Source of the DNA: Nocardia asteroides
GTDB lineage: Bacteria; Actinomycetota; Actinomycetes; Mycobacteriales; Mycobacteriaceae
Reading direction: 5' to 3'
NCBI RefSeq assembly: GCF_900637185.1
Contig: NZ_LR134352.1
Coordinates: forward strand, 1,240,001-1,304,000
DNA: 64,000 bases
In this document: in pieces, positions 26,431 to 35,172 of the stretch
How the letters are laid out: the number at the start of each line of letters is the position of its first letter
Position numbering within the stretch: position 1 is the stretch's first letter
The notes under the pieces: model-generated
What the model was told of the DNA's origin: nothing
What the model saw: the letters and a program-made list of their open reading frames with translations, nothing else
Database searches by the model: none
Made by a program: the position numbers and the translations under genes

Positions 26431-27291
26431 TCAGCGCACGCTCAGCGCGATGTCACCCAGTACCGGCGCGTCCTCGCGCTCCACGACGGTGGCGGTGCCG
26501 ATCAGCTCGTCACCCTCACGCCACACCTTCACCCGCAGCGTCTCGCCCGGGTACAGCACGCCGGCGAACTTGGCCCGGAATCCGCCGACCCGGCTCGCGT
26601 CACCGTCGAGCAGGCCGTCGGTGAGCGCCTTGCAGACCACACCGTAGGTGCACAGGCCGTGCAGGATCGGCGCGGGAAAGCCCGCGCCCTTGGCGAATTC
26701 GGGATCCGAGTGCAGCGGGTTGCGGTCACCGCAGAGGCGGTAGAGCAGTGCCTGCTGCGGCAGCGTCGGGACGAGCAGTTCCGCGTCGGGCGCCCGCTCG
26801 GGCAGCGCGACCTTGGCGCTGGGCCCGCGCTCGCCGCCGAAACCGCCCTCGCCCCTGGCGAAGATCGACGAACGCACCGTCCACAGCGGTTCGCCGTCGG
26901 AGCCCACCACGGTGTTCTCCTGCACGATCACCGCGTTGGCGCCCTTGTCCCAGAGCTCGCTGATCCGGCCGGTGCTGGTGGCCTTGCCCGACGCCGGAAT
27001 CGGCCGGTGCACCACCACTTCCTGGTGCCCGTGCACGACCTTGGCCAGGTCGATCTCGATGCCGGGGAAGCTGACCTTCGGCGGATCGGTCTCGCCCAGG
27101 GTGGGTGCCACCGTCGCGAACGTCGGCAGAACCTGGGGCGCGCGATCGTCGAGGTAGGTCAGCTCGACCGGGTCGGTCGGGTGCGCGCCCGCGCCGAGGC
27201 CGAGGTGGTACAGCTGGACATCGGTGGGCGTCCAGCTGAACTCGCGCTCCGGCAGCGGAGCGCCGAGCGCGGTCTGGAGGTCGATGGGCAT
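26431..27291 (-). CDS. hsd4B: MaoC-type steroid enoyl-CoA hydratase Hsd4B (ChsH3-like)
   Basis: A 286-residue double hot-dog protein. The N-terminal half has YHLGLGAGAHPTDPVELTYL, and the C-terminal half has the catalytic hydratase-2 motif YRLCGDRNPLHSDPEFAKGA (Asp and His) and PILHGLCTYGVVCKAL. Rv3538 of M. tuberculosis, next to kstD, is the matching gene; ChsH3 there hydrates a side-chain 22-ene-24-oyl-CoA. It lies 34 bp downstream of kstD on the same strand and probably shares the KstR-controlled promoter. Confidence 0.9.
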   Translation of the reverse strand: MPIDLQTALGAPLPEREFSWTPTDVQLYHLGLGAGAHPTDPVELTYLDDRAPQVLPTFATVAPTLGETDPPKVSFPGIEIDLAKVVHGHQEVVVHRPIPASGKATSTGRISELWDKGANAVIVQENTVVGSDGEPLWTVRSSIFARGEGGFGGERGPSAKVALPERAPDAELLVPTLPQQALLYRLCGDRNPLHSDPEFAKGAGFPAPILHGLCTYGVVCKALTDGLLDGDASRVGGFRAKFAGVLYPGETLRVKVWREGDELIGTATVVEREDAPVLGDIALSVR

Positions 27292-27325
27292 GGGATCTAC
27301 TCCTGCTAGATGGTGGATTCGGTGG

Positions 27326-29011
27326 TCACGCGGCGGCCTCGGCCTGCTTCGCGGCCGCGATGTCGAGCACCGCGAGGTAGGCGAAGGTGATCGCGGGGCC
27401 GATGGTGGCGCCGGGCCCGGCGTAGGTGTGGCCCATCACCGGGGCGCTGGTGTTGCCCGCGGCGTAGAGGCCCTCGATCACCGAATCGTCCTCGCGCAGT
27501 ACGCGACCGGAAGTGTCGGTGACCAGTCCGCCCTTGGTGCCCAGGTCGCCCGGGACGATCTTGGCCGCGTAGAACGGGCCCTGCGAGATCTCGGCCAGGC
27601 ACGGGTTGGGCTTGACGGTGGGATCGCCGTAGTAGCGGTCGTAGTGGCTGTTGCCGCGGCCGTAGTCCTCGTCCTTGCCGGTGGCGGCGAAGCCGTTGAA
27701 CCGGGTCACGGTCGCGTCCAGGCTGTCGGCGGGGACGCCGATCTTCTCGGCCAGTTCCGCGATGCTGTCGGCCTTGACGATGTAGTCGTTCTCCATCCAG
27801 CGCGACGGGAACCGCTGACCCGGCTGCAGGCCGGCGAAGATGTAGCGGTTGCGGTAGCGCTGGTCGAACACCAGCCACGCGGGCACGTTCTCGCCGGGAC
27901 CGGCGCCTTGGCCGTGCTCACCGCCGTACATGGTGTGCACCGCCTCGACATACGGCGCCGACTCGTTGCCGAACCGCTCGCCCCGGTCGTTGACCATGAT
28001 GGTGCCGGGCAGATTGCGCTCGGCGAGGGCGAACCAGGGCTTGCCGCCCTTGAAGATGGTCGGACCCCACCAGGCATCCTCCATGAATCCGACCGTCGCT
28101 CCCGCCGCCATACCGGCGACGATGCCATCTCCGGTGTTGCCCGCGGCGCCGGTTGTCCACTCAGTGGTTATCGGCTGACGCTGGTACTTGGCGCGCATGT
28201 CGGCGTTGTGCTCGAACCCGCCGCTGCCCAGGACCACGCCGTAGCGCGCGGTGAAGGTCACCGGCTCGCCGTCGACGGTGGCCTTGACCCCGGTGACCCG
28301 CCCGTCGGTGACAACGAGGTCGGTGAGCGGGGTGTTCAGCAGCACCGGAACGCCCGCGTCGAGCAGGCCCTTACGCATGGCGGCCATGATCGCCTGACCC
28401 ATGCCGAGCAGGTGTTTGCCGGTGAACTTGGCCAGGTAGGTACGGGCGCCGACGCGCAGCGCGCGCATCATGCCCTTCGGGTGGCGCTTGATCAGGTTGA
28501 GCCGCACGAAGTCGGCCTGCATGACGACCACGTTCAGCGGCGCCTTGGCGTAGGGCGGTTCCAGGTTGGCCAGTTCCGCGCCGAGCACCTTGCCGTTGAA
28601 CGGCGTCGGCTCGCACGAACGGCCCTGGCCGAGTCCGCCGGGCGCTTCGGGGTAGTAGTCGGAGTAGCCGGGCACCCACTTCATCTTCAGCGGGGTGTGG
28701 TCGAGGACGAAGTCGAAGGCCTCGGCGCCGCGATCGAGGTAGGTGTCGATCTTCTCCGCGGGCACCGCGTCGCCGATGATGCTGTGCAGGTAGGTGCGCG
28801 CCTCCTCGCGGTCGTCGGGGCGGCCCGAGGCCTTCAGCGCCTTGTTGCCCGGGATCCAGACGCCACCGCCGGATCGGGCCGTCGAGCCACCGTAGTGGGC
28901 CGCCTTCTCCAACAGCACGACGCTCAGTCCGTTGTGGGCCGCGGTGAGGGCGGCCGTCATCCCGGCGGCGCCGCTACCGACGACCACCACATCGTATTCC
29001 CGATCACTCAT
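27326..29011 (-). CDS. kstD: 3-Ketosteroid delta1-dehydrogenase
   Basis: A 561-residue flavoprotein that introduces the 1(2) double bond in ring A of 3-ketosteroids. The N-terminal FAD-binding motif is YDVVVVGSGAAGMTAALTAA. SARSGGGVWIPGNKAL, YSDYYPEAPGGLGQGRSCE and the C-terminal GLYAAGNTSAPVMGHTYAGP follow, all typical of KstD. Start MSDREYDV at 29011 was preferred; an upstream in-frame ATG would run through KstR boxes. A KstR box begins 2 bp upstream of the start. Acting with KshA, it opens ring B. Confidence 0.95.
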   Translation of the reverse strand: MSDREYDVVVVGSGAAGMTAALTAAHNGLSVVLLEKAAHYGGSTARSGGGVWIPGNKALKASGRPDDREEARTYLHSIIGDAVPAEKIDTYLDRGAEAFDFVLDHTPLKMKWVPGYSDYYPEAPGGLGQGRSCEPTPFNGKVLGAELANLEPPYAKAPLNVVVMQADFVRLNLIKRHPKGMMRALRVGARTYLAKFTGKHLLGMGQAIMAAMRKGLLDAGVPVLLNTPLTDLVVTDGRVTGVKATVDGEPVTFTARYGVVLGSGGFEHNADMRAKYQRQPITTEWTTGAAGNTGDGIVAGMAAGATVGFMEDAWWGPTIFKGGKPWFALAERNLPGTIMVNDRGERFGNESAPYVEAVHTMYGGEHGQGAGPGENVPAWLVFDQRYRNRYIFAGLQPGQRFPSRWMENDYIVKADSIAELAEKIGVPADSLDATVTRFNGFAATGKDEDYGRGNSHYDRYYGDPTVKPNPCLAEISQGPFYAAKIVPGDLGTKGGLVTDTSGRVLREDDSVIEGLYAAGNTSAPVMGHTYAGPGATIGPAITFAYLAVLDIAAAKQAEAAA

Positions 29012-29012
29012 G

Positions 29013-29026
29013 TGGAACACGTTATA
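29013..29026. promoter_or_regulatory. KstR operator abutting the kstD start
   Basis: TGGAACACGTTATA matches TnnAACnnGTTnnA. It lies immediately upstream of the kstD ATG, within the 5' leader. Confidence 0.85.
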
Positions 29027-29055
29027 GAAGGGGTTGGCGGTTTGACAGCCCAAAC

Positions 29056-29069
29056 TGGAACTTGTTCCA
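29056..29069. promoter_or_regulatory. KstR operator, middle copy in kstD-hsaE intergenic region
   Basis: TGGAACTTGTTCCA matches the KstR consensus TnnAACnnGTTnnA with extended symmetry. It is centred 43 bp from the first copy. Confidence 0.88.
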
Positions 29070-29097
29070 GTGGGCTCGGCGTTTCCTCTCCACATAC

Positions 29098-29111
29098 TGG
29101 AACGTGTTATA
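29098..29111. promoter_or_regulatory. KstR operator on the hsaE side
   Basis: TGGAACGTGTTATA matches TnnAACnnGTTnnA. It is 115 bp upstream of hsaE and 42 bp from the middle copy, so the three sites are nearly evenly spaced (about four helical turns). Confidence 0.85.
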
Positions 29112-29225
29112 GAAATCACCCACAGTCGCGTTGTATTGTCAGGTGAACGGCTGACGAGGCTCCGGGAAACCGGTTACAGTTTTGACGTCGTGATCCATCC
29201 CGCCCGTGCTGCCTAGGAGGTCCGC

Positions 29226-30011
29226 GTGCTGCCCGACGCGGTACGAACTCAACTCGCCGACGAACTGGCCCGCGCCGAGGACGAGCGGGTCGCCGTCTCG
29301 CCGCTGGTCGACCGGTATCCCGATATCGATGTCGTCGACGCCTACGAGATCCAGCTGCTCAACATCCAGCGCCGGCTGAAGGCGGGTGCCAAGGTCGTCG
29401 GTCACAAGGTGGGCCTGTCGTCGAAGGCCATGCAGCAGATGATGGGCGTGGACGAGCCCGACTACGGACACCTGCTCGCCGAGATGGAGGTCTTCGAGGA
29501 CGTCCCCGTCGACACCTCGAAATACCTGCTCCCGCGCGTGGAGGTCGAGGTCGGTTTCGTCCTCGGCGCCGACCTGCCCGGCGAGGACTGCACCGAAGCC
29601 GACGTCCTCGCCGCGACCGTCGCCTACGCGCCCTCGATCGAGCTGATCGATTCGCGGATCAAGGACTGGAAGATCGGCCTGGCCGACACCATCTCCGACA
29701 ACGCCTCCTCCGCCGGTTTCGTCCTCGGCAAACAGCGCGTCGCGCCCGGCGACATCGACATCAAGGCCATCGATGCCGTGCTCACCCGCAACGGTGAGGT
29801 CATCGCCGAGGGCCGCAGCGACGCGGTGCTGGGTGACCCGGTGATCGCGGTGGCGTGGCTGGCGCGCAAGGTCGCGACCTTCGGGGTGCGGTTGAAGAAG
29901 GGCGACATCGTGCTGCCCGGTTCCTGCACCCGCGCCATCGACGCCCGCCCGGGGGACGAATTCCTCGCCGACTTCGCCGGACTCGGTTCCGTCCGTTTGC
30001 GTTTCAGCTGA
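29226..30011 (+). CDS. hsaE: 2-Hydroxypenta/hexa-2,4-dienoate hydratase HsaE
   Basis: A 261-residue hydratase of the fumarylacetoacetate-hydrolase fold. It hydrates the 2-hydroxydienoate released by HsaD to 4-hydroxy-2-oxoacid. Seen: [40 protein letters not shown] (metal-binding Glu pair) and [20 protein letters not shown], with a C-terminal [23 protein letters not shown] start with AGGAGG 5 bp upstream. First gene of hsaE-hsaG-hsaF, divergent from kstD, with three KstR boxes between. Confidence 0.94.
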   Translation: MLPDAVRTQLADELARAEDERVAVSPLVDRYPDIDVVDAYEIQLLNIQRRLKAGAKVVGHKVGLSSKAMQQMMGVDEPDYGHLLAEMEVFEDVPVDTSKYLLPRVEVEVGFVLGADLPGEDCTEADVLAATVAYAPSIELIDSRIKDWKIGLADTISDNASSAGFVLGKQRVAPGDIDIKAIDAVLTRNGEVIAEGRSDAVLGDPVIAVAWLARKVATFGVRLKKGDIVLPGSCTRAIDARPGDEFLADFAGLGSVRLRFS

Positions 30012-30034
30012 CCCAGACTTCCAAGGAGTACACC

Positions 30035-30940
30035 GTGACCAGCAAAGTCACCGCCGCGATCGTGGGGTCCGGCAATATCAGCACCGACCTGCTCTACAAA
30101 CTGCTGCGCTCGGACAAGATCGAGCCGCGCTGGATGATCGGCATCGACCCGGAGTCGGAAGGGCTGAAGCGGGCACGCGGGCTGGGTCTGGAGACCTCGG
30201 CCGAGGGCGCGGACTGGCTGCTGGCCCTCGACGAGAAGCCGGACCTGGTGTTCGAGGCCACCTCCGCCTACGTGCATCGCGCGTACGCGCCGAAGTACGA
30301 GGCCGCGGGCATTCGCGCCGTCGACCTCACCCCGGCCGCGGTCGGTCCTGCGGTGATCCCGCCGGTGAACCTGGACTCGCTGCGTGACGCGCCGAACGTC
30401 AACATGATCACCTGCGGCGGCCAGGCCACCATCCCCATGGTCGCGGCCGTATCCCGCGTCGTGCCGGTCAAATACGCCGAGATCGTCGCCTCGGTGTCCT
30501 CGGTCTCGGCCGGCCCCGGCACCCGCGCCAATATCGACGAGTTCACCAAGACCACCTCCAAGGGGGTCGAAACCATCGGTGGCGCCGAGCGCGGCAAGGC
30601 CATCATCATCTTGAACCCGGCCGAGCCGCCGATGATCATGCGCGACACCATCTTCTGCTCCATCCCCGACGACGCCGACCGCGACGCCATCGCCGAGAGC
30701 ATCGTCGCCATGGAGAAGTCGATCCAGGAATACGTGCCCGGCTACCGGCTGCTCAACGACCCGCAGTTCGACGACCCGTCGGTGATCTCCGGTGGCATGG
30801 CCAAGGTCTCGATCTTCGTCGAGGTCGAAGGCGCGGGCGACTTCCTGCCCCCCTATGCGGGCAACCTCGACATCATGACCGCCGCCGCGACCCGCGTGGG
30901 CGATGTGGTGGCCGATCAGATCATCTCGGCTCGGGTGTAA
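30035..30940 (+). CDS. hsaG: Acylating acetaldehyde/propanal dehydrogenase HsaG
   Basis: A 301-residue NAD-dependent dehydrogenase that converts the aldehyde from HsaF to acyl-CoA. Rossmann start [20 protein letters not shown], substrate-site cysteine in [20 protein letters not shown], and [20 protein letters not shown] are present. GTG start preceded by AAGGAG. Family knowledge: it forms a channelling complex with the aldolase encoded by the next gene. Confidence 0.94.
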   Translation: MTSKVTAAIVGSGNISTDLLYKLLRSDKIEPRWMIGIDPESEGLKRARGLGLETSAEGADWLLALDEKPDLVFEATSAYVHRAYAPKYEAAGIRAVDLTPAAVGPAVIPPVNLDSLRDAPNVNMITCGGQATIPMVAAVSRVVPVKYAEIVASVSSVSAGPGTRANIDEFTKTTSKGVETIGGAERGKAIIILNPAEPPMIMRDTIFCSIPDDADRDAIAESIVAMEKSIQEYVPGYRLLNDPQFDDPSVISGGMAKVSIFVEVEGAGDFLPPYAGNLDIMTAAATRVGDVVADQIISARV

Positions 30941-30952
30941 GGAGATTCGACC

Positions 30953-32002
30953 ATGAGCAATATCCTGAAGCCCTTCTCGGGCGAACTCGACGTGCGCGTC
31001 ACCGACACCTCGCTGCGGGACGGCTCGCACCACAAGCGCCACCAGTTCACCGTGGACGAGGTGCGCAATATCGTTGCCGCCCTGGATGGTTCGGGCGTGC
31101 CCGTCATCGAAGTCACCCACGGTGACGGCCTCGGCGGATCCTCGTTCAACTACGGGTTCTCGAAAACCCCGGAGCAGGAACTGATCAAGGCCGCCGCGGA
31201 GACCGCCAAGCAGGCCAAGATCGCCTTCCTCATGCTGCCGGGTGTCGGCGTCAAGGAAGACATCAAGATCTCCCAGGACAACGGCGCGTCCATCTGCCGC
31301 ATCGCCACCCATTGCACCGAGGCCGATGTGTCCATCCAGCACTTCGGGCTCGCGCGCGAACTCGGCCTGGAGACCGTCGGCTTCCTGATGATGGCCCACT
31401 CCACCACGCCGGAGAAGCTCGCCAAGCAGGCCCGCATCATGGCCGACGCGGGCTGCCAGTGCGTGTACGTCGTCGACTCCGCGGGCGCGCTCGTCCTCGA
31501 ACAGGTCTCGGACCGCGTCGCGGCCCTGGTCGCCGAACTCGGCGACGACGCCCAGGTGGGCTTCCACGGCCACGAGAACCTCGGCCTCGCGGTCGCGAAC
31601 TCGGTCTACGCCGTGCGCGCCGGCGCCACCCAGATCGACGGCTCGGCCCGGCGCTTCGGCGCGGGCGCGGGCAACCTGCCGGTCGAAGCCTTCATCGGCG
31701 TCTGCGACAAGCTCGGCGTCAAGACCGGCGTCGACTTCTTCGCCGTCACCGACGCCGCCGAAGACGTCGTCCGCCCCGCCATGCCCACCGAATGCCTCCT
31801 CGACCGCCAAGCTCTCATGATGGGCTACGCCGGCGTCTACTCCAGCTTCCTCCGCCACGCCGAACGCCAAGCCGAACGCTACAACGTCTCCGCCGCCGAA
31901 ATGCTCGTCCGCGCAGGCCAACGCAAACTCGTAGGCGGCCAGGAAGACCAACTCATCGACATCGCCCTCGAACTCCAACGCGAAGCCACCGCCTCGGCCT
32001 GA
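30953..32002 (+). CDS. hsaF: 4-Hydroxy-2-oxovalerate/oxohexanoate aldolase HsaF
   Basis: A 349-residue class II aldolase that splits 4-hydroxy-2-oxohexanoate to pyruvate and propanal. The TIM-barrel start [20 protein letters not shown] carries the metal-site Asp, and [20 protein letters not shown] the metal-site histidines. A C-terminal communication domain is shared with HsaG. ATG follows GGAG by 7 bp. The last roughly 270 bp switch to codons that avoid G in the third position (CTC, CAA, CGC), unlike the first two thirds; see findings. A 61-bp palindromic element lies 15 bp downstream. Confidence 0.94.
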   Translation: MSNILKPFSGELDVRVTDTSLRDGSHHKRHQFTVDEVRNIVAALDGSGVPVIEVTHGDGLGGSSFNYGFSKTPEQELIKAAAETAKQAKIAFLMLPGVGVKEDIKISQDNGASICRIATHCTEADVSIQHFGLARELGLETVGFLMMAHSTTPEKLAKQARIMADAGCQCVYVVDSAGALVLEQVSDRVAALVAELGDDAQVGFHGHENLGLAVANSVYAVRAGATQIDGSARRFGAGAGNLPVEAFIGVCDKLGVKTGVDFFAVTDAAEDVVRPAMPTECLLDRQALMMGYAGVYSSFLRHAERQAERYNVSAAEMLVRAGQRKLVGGQEDQLIDIALELQREATASA

Positions 32003-32017
32003 CCCCCCTGGACATCC

Positions 32018-32078
32018 GATCACCACGCTCTGGTGGCACTGCGCTCTCGGGCGATGCCGCCACCAGAGCGTGGTGATC
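32018..32078. repeat. 61-bp palindromic element, copy 1
   Basis: Perfect 20-bp arms, ending GCCACCAGAGCGTGGTGATC, around a 21-base centre. A T-rich tract follows on the right, so the hairpin could terminate hsaF transcription. A second copy of equal length is at 32990-33050. Similarity extends left (CCCC-TGGACA) and weakly right (a GTGGGG tract). The two copies flank one gene. Confidence 0.85.
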
Positions 32079-32115
32079 TTTTGTTTGTCGGTGGGGGTGG
32101 GGAGGATGGCTGGGT

Positions 32116-32991
32116 ATGGGGGGATTTGGTGGGGCGTTTGTGGGGTCTCGGGCGGTTGCGGCGGGGGTGTTGACGCGGTGGGAATTGCGGCACGACTTCG
32201 AGCGGGTGGCTCATGATGTGTACGTTGCGCGTGGGCTCCGGCTGGATGCGGTAGGGCGCGCGAAAGCCGCGGTGCTTTGGACCAAAGGCCGAGGCGTGCT
32301 CTTGGGGCTTTCGGCGTCTGCGATGCTCGGGAGCAAATGGATCGACGCCGACACCCCGGCCGAGATCGCGATGCCGACCTACCGCCGACCGCCGCCATGG
32401 ATCATCTCGCGCCAGGCGCGGATCCCTTGCGAAGACCGCCGCGATATCGACGGCTTCCCGGTAACCACCCCCGAGCGAACCGCTTTCGACCTCGCGCGAA
32501 CTCTGCCGCTCCGCTCCGCGGTCCCTGCCCTCGATGCTTTGTGCCGCGCGACCGGACTCACTCCGTCCGCCGGTCGCGCCTACGCGGCCGGGCACGCGGG
32601 TGCCCGCGGATCCGTGCGGGCCGGAACCGCTCTGTCCATGGTCGACCCCGGCGCGGAATCACCGCCGGAGTCCCTGACGAGACTTCTGATCGTCACCAAC
32701 GGCCTCCCCGCGCCGACCACCCAGATCGTGGTTCGGGACCGCTCAGGGGGATTCATCGCCCGCCTGGACATGGGCTGGTCCGCACCACGCGTCGGCGTCG
32801 AGTACGACGGCGCCCACCATTGGACCGACCCCACCCAACGCACCAAAGACATCGACCGCGCCGCCGCACTCGCCGACGCGGGCTGGCACATCGTTCGCGT
32901 AAGCGCCAACCTCCTCCACCGCCGCCCCCACGTCCTCCTCGACCGCATCTACTCCGCCCTCGCCACCCGCAACGCCCCCTTGGACACATGA
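32116..32991 (+). CDS. DUF559 (Vsr-like nuclease fold) protein with winged-helix-like N terminus
   Basis: About 291 residues. The N-terminal region (VLTRWELRHDFERVAHDVYV, then LLGLSASAMLGSKW and FPVTTPERTAFDLARTLPL) resembles the AbiEi-like/DUF559 proteins abundant in mycolate actinobacteria. The C-terminal domain has ARLDMGWSAPRVGVEYDGAH and WHIVRVSANLL, the D...ExxD-like core of the PD-(D/E)xK-related DUF559 fold. Nuclease activity is not shown. The gene is enclosed by two palindromic repeats, with its stop inside the second. Codons are G-rich at the start and C-rich at the end. The first ATG has only a G-rich upstream region as a possible ribosome-binding site. Confidence 0.7.
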   Translation: MGGFGGAFVGSRAVAAGVLTRWELRHDFERVAHDVYVARGLRLDAVGRAKAAVLWTKGRGVLLGLSASAMLGSKWIDADTPAEIAMPTYRRPPPWIISRQARIPCEDRRDIDGFPVTTPERTAFDLARTLPLRSAVPALDALCRATGLTPSAGRAYAAGHAGARGSVRAGTALSMVDPGAESPPESLTRLLIVTNGLPAPTTQIVVRDRSGGFIARLDMGWSAPRVGVEYDGAHHWTDPTQRTKDIDRAAALADAGWHIVRVSANLLHRRPHVLLDRIYSALATRNAPLDT

Positions 32992-33050
32992 TCACCACGC
33001 CCTGGCGGTGTACCGCTCTCGCGCTATGCCGCCGCCAGAGCGTGGTGATC
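32990..33050. repeat. 61-bp palindromic element, copy 2
   Basis: 19-bp arms with one mismatch (position 33001) around a 23-base centre. It begins GATCACCACGC and ends CAGAGCGTGGTGATC, as does copy 1, and the internal CGCTCTCG and ATGCCGCC blocks are shared. It overlaps the stop codon of the DUF559 gene. Confidence 0.85.
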
Positions 33051-33106
33051 TTGATCGTTCGCGTGGGGTGGGGAAACTCGCTGGACGGGGTGTTTATAAC
33101 TGGGTT

Positions 33107-33937
33107 ATGAGCGAATTTGTGGGGACGTTGTTTTGTGGAAGCGCGTTGGCGGCTCGGGTTGAGGGGTTGGAGATGGGGGCTATTGCTGGGGCGGCGAGGG
33201 CGGGGGGTAGGGGGTTTGTGCGGGAGTTCGGGGGTGGGGCTGTGTGTTTTGCGGGGGTGGGGTCGCCGTTGAACAAGGTGGTGGGGGTGGGGTTCGGTGG
33301 GGTGCCTTCGGTGGGGGAGTGGGAGGAGGTCGAGAGGGCTTGTGCCGAGGTGGGGGTGGCGGTGCAGGTGGAGTTGTCGCAGTTGGCGGATCCGCGGATC
33401 GGGGAGATGCTGACCGGGCGGGGGTATCGGTTGGTGTCGTTCGAGAATGTGCTCGGGGTGGAGTTGGGTGGGCGGCGGTGGGAGGTGCCGGAGGGGGTGG
33501 AGGTGCGGCGGGACGAGGACGAGGATTTGGGGGTGTGGCTCGATGTCGTGGTCGACGGGTTCGCGCATCCGGATGACGAAGGGGTGCCCTCGCACGAGGA
33601 GTTCCCGCGGGAGGCGATCGCGGCGGTGATGCGGGATATGGCTTCCACCAACGACACCCGGCGATACGTCGCCTATCGCAACGGCGAACCCGCCGGTGGC
33701 GCGAGTATGCGTACCGGTGGCGGGATCGCGGCTCTCGCGGGCGCGGCCACGTTGCCGGCGCATCGTCGGAACGGCGTGCAGACGGCCATGCTGTCCACCC
33801 GCTTGACCGAGGCCGCCGCGGAAGGCTGTGACCTCGCGGTCATCACCACCCAGCCCGGTTCCAAGTCGCAGCGGAACGCCCAGGGGCGGGGCTTCTCGCT
33901 GTTGTACACCCGCGCGGTGCTGGTCAAGGAAGTCTGA
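33107..33937 (+). CDS. GNAT-family acetyltransferase with atypical N-terminal half
   Basis: About 276 residues. The C-terminal half is a GNAT domain: YVAYRNGEPAGGASMRTGGG, AGAATLPAHRRNGVQTAMLS (acetyl-CoA loop) and SKSQRNAQGRGFSLLYTRAV. The N-terminal half (FAGVGSPLNKVVGVGFGGVP, VPSVGEWEEVERACAEVGVA) looks like the inactive first GNAT-like domain of two-domain members. Codons in roughly 33107-33640 end almost always in G and contain G-runs; after that point C-ending codons take over. Substrate unknown. It starts 57 bp after palindrome copy 2. Confidence 0.78.
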   Translation: MSEFVGTLFCGSALAARVEGLEMGAIAGAARAGGRGFVREFGGGAVCFAGVGSPLNKVVGVGFGGVPSVGEWEEVERACAEVGVAVQVELSQLADPRIGEMLTGRGYRLVSFENVLGVELGGRRWEVPEGVEVRRDEDEDLGVWLDVVVDGFAHPDDEGVPSHEEFPREAIAAVMRDMASTNDTRRYVAYRNGEPAGGASMRTGGGIAALAGAATLPAHRRNGVQTAMLSTRLTEAAAEGCDLAVITTQPGSKSQRNAQGRGFSLLYTRAVLVKEV

Positions 33938-33951
33938 CGGGTGCCGAGGCT

Positions 33952-34353
33952 TCAGCGGTCCAGGGGCGGTTCGGCCTCCAGCTCGACGATCCGGCGCCGT
34001 TGATCCGCGAGGATTCCGCGCACACCGACGATGAGCTCGACGTAGCTCAGCTGCATCGGCGGCACATCCATCACGGCAGCCAGTTCGCGGTGTTGGAAGT
34101 TGACGATTTCGCGAGAGGAATCGAGCTCGGCCTGCACCATCGCCAGCCGCACTTCGGCGGGGATCCGGTCGGCCACCTGGGGCCCGTGCGGCGGCGGCTC
34201 CTGTCCTTGCCAGGGCGACCACCGCGAGTGGATGTCGTGCTCGGTCATGTCGGCGAGCCGTTGCAGTAGTGCACGGCATGCCGTGGGTGAGGCGAACACC
34301 GTGTCGAGGCACCGGTGGTAGTCAGGGGGTTGCAGCTGAATGTGGTCGCTCAT
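33952..34353 (-). CDS. Conserved hypothetical protein, helical
   Basis: A 133-residue, mostly polar protein (MSDHIQLQPPDYHRCLDTVF), predicted largely alpha-helical, with a heptad-like C-terminal stretch VGVRGILADQRRRIVELEAE. No signal peptide, membrane segment or known motif is seen. Its start overlaps the 3' end of the YdeI-like gene by 32 bp on the same strand, so the two may be co-transcribed; overlap also means one of the ends could be misassigned. Confidence 0.55.
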   Translation of the reverse strand: MSDHIQLQPPDYHRCLDTVFASPTACRALLQRLADMTEHDIHSRWSPWQGQEPPPHGPQVADRIPAEVRLAMVQAELDSSREIVNFQHRELAAVMDVPPMQLSYVELIVGVRGILADQRRRIVELEAEPPLDR

Positions 34354-34972
34354 GGTGCACGGCTCCCGGGACTCCGCTCTGTGGCGAAGAGGACGAGCCT
34401 AGCCGGTGGACCGCGAGTTCTTCGGTGAGGGCGTCGATGGCCTGGGAGACGCGGTTCGCGCGTGCGGTGGGGCTCGTCGCTTTCAGGATCGGCAGGAAGA
34501 GGCGGTATTGATCGGAGCGGCCGAGGGCGGCGTAGGCGGCTTGCGCCCCGGGCATTTCGGCGAGCGCGGCAGCCAACTCGGCAGGGATCTCGGCGGTGCG
34601 CTGGCGTTCGTAGGCGGCGGCCCAGCGGCCGTCGGCGACGGCTTCTTCGATGGCGGCGTAGCCGACCGGTCGCATGCGGCCCGCGGCGATGAGGGCTTCG
34701 GCCTTGGCGACGTTGACCTGGGACCAGGGGCTGCGCGCGCGGCGCGGGGAGTAGCGCTGGAGGTAGTGGTGGGCGTCGAGGGCGCGGCGGTGGCTGTCGA
34801 TCCAGCCGTAGCAGAGCGCGCCGTCGAGCGTTTCGGTGATGGTCACCGACGGGCTCGGGGCGTTCTTCTTGGCGATGCGGACCCAGATCTCGTCCACGGT
34901 GGCGTGGTTCGCGGCCAGCCAGGTTTCCCATTCGGTGGCGTCGGCGCAGGTGATGAAGTCGATCTGGTTCAT
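34322..34972 (-). CDS. YdeI/OmpD-associated (OmdA) family protein
   Basis: About 216 residues. The N-terminal FITCADATEWETWLAANHAT, then WVRIAKKNAPSPSVTITETL and ALCYGWIDSHRRALDAHHYL, define the YdeI/OmdA family of small cytoplasmic proteins; QRYSPRRARSPWSQVNVAKA is the conserved centre. The start was placed at MNQIDFIT; an ATG three codons upstream is possible. Molecular function is unknown; some relatives are linked to antimicrobial peptide or metal stress. The C-terminal tail (SSSSPQSGVPGAVHHERPHS) looks non-conserved. Confidence 0.8.
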   Translation of the reverse strand: MNQIDFITCADATEWETWLAANHATVDEIWVRIAKKNAPSPSVTITETLDGALCYGWIDSHRRALDAHHYLQRYSPRRARSPWSQVNVAKAEALIAAGRMRPVGYAAIEEAVADGRWAAAYERQRTAEIPAELAAALAEMPGAQAAYAALGRSDQYRLFLPILKATSPTARANRVSQAIDALTEELAVHRLGSSSSPQSGVPGAVHHERPHSAATP

Positions 34973-35172
34973 GAAGACCATCCTGCACCTCAAAGTGCTC
35001 ACCGAATGAGCAGTTTTTCAACCGGGTTCGGCCGCACGCGTGCTCGGCCCTGCCTAGGTGTTCCGGCGGGTGTTCGCGCGTCGCGCGGTGGGTGCTCACA
35101 CGTTGATTTCGGGCCGGCGCTCGCACGGCCTCAGGTGCTTGACGACTGCGAAGATGTGAGCCGCTGGGATGT

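Noticed and set aside
29624..32398. A long minus-strand open frame across hsaE-hsaG-hsaF
   Set aside because: It is a shadow frame: the sense proteins carry intact catalytic motifs and the antisense translation has no recognisable domain.
32116..32991. DUF559 gene called as a Vsr mismatch endonuclease or restriction enzyme
   Set aside because: Only a short fold-level motif supports a nuclease relationship; there is no methyltransferase or restriction partner nearby.
32018..33050. The palindromic elements as terminal inverted repeats of a transposon
   Set aside because: Each copy is itself a palindrome and the enclosed gene encodes no transposase. No target-site duplication is visible, so a classical insertion sequence is not supported.
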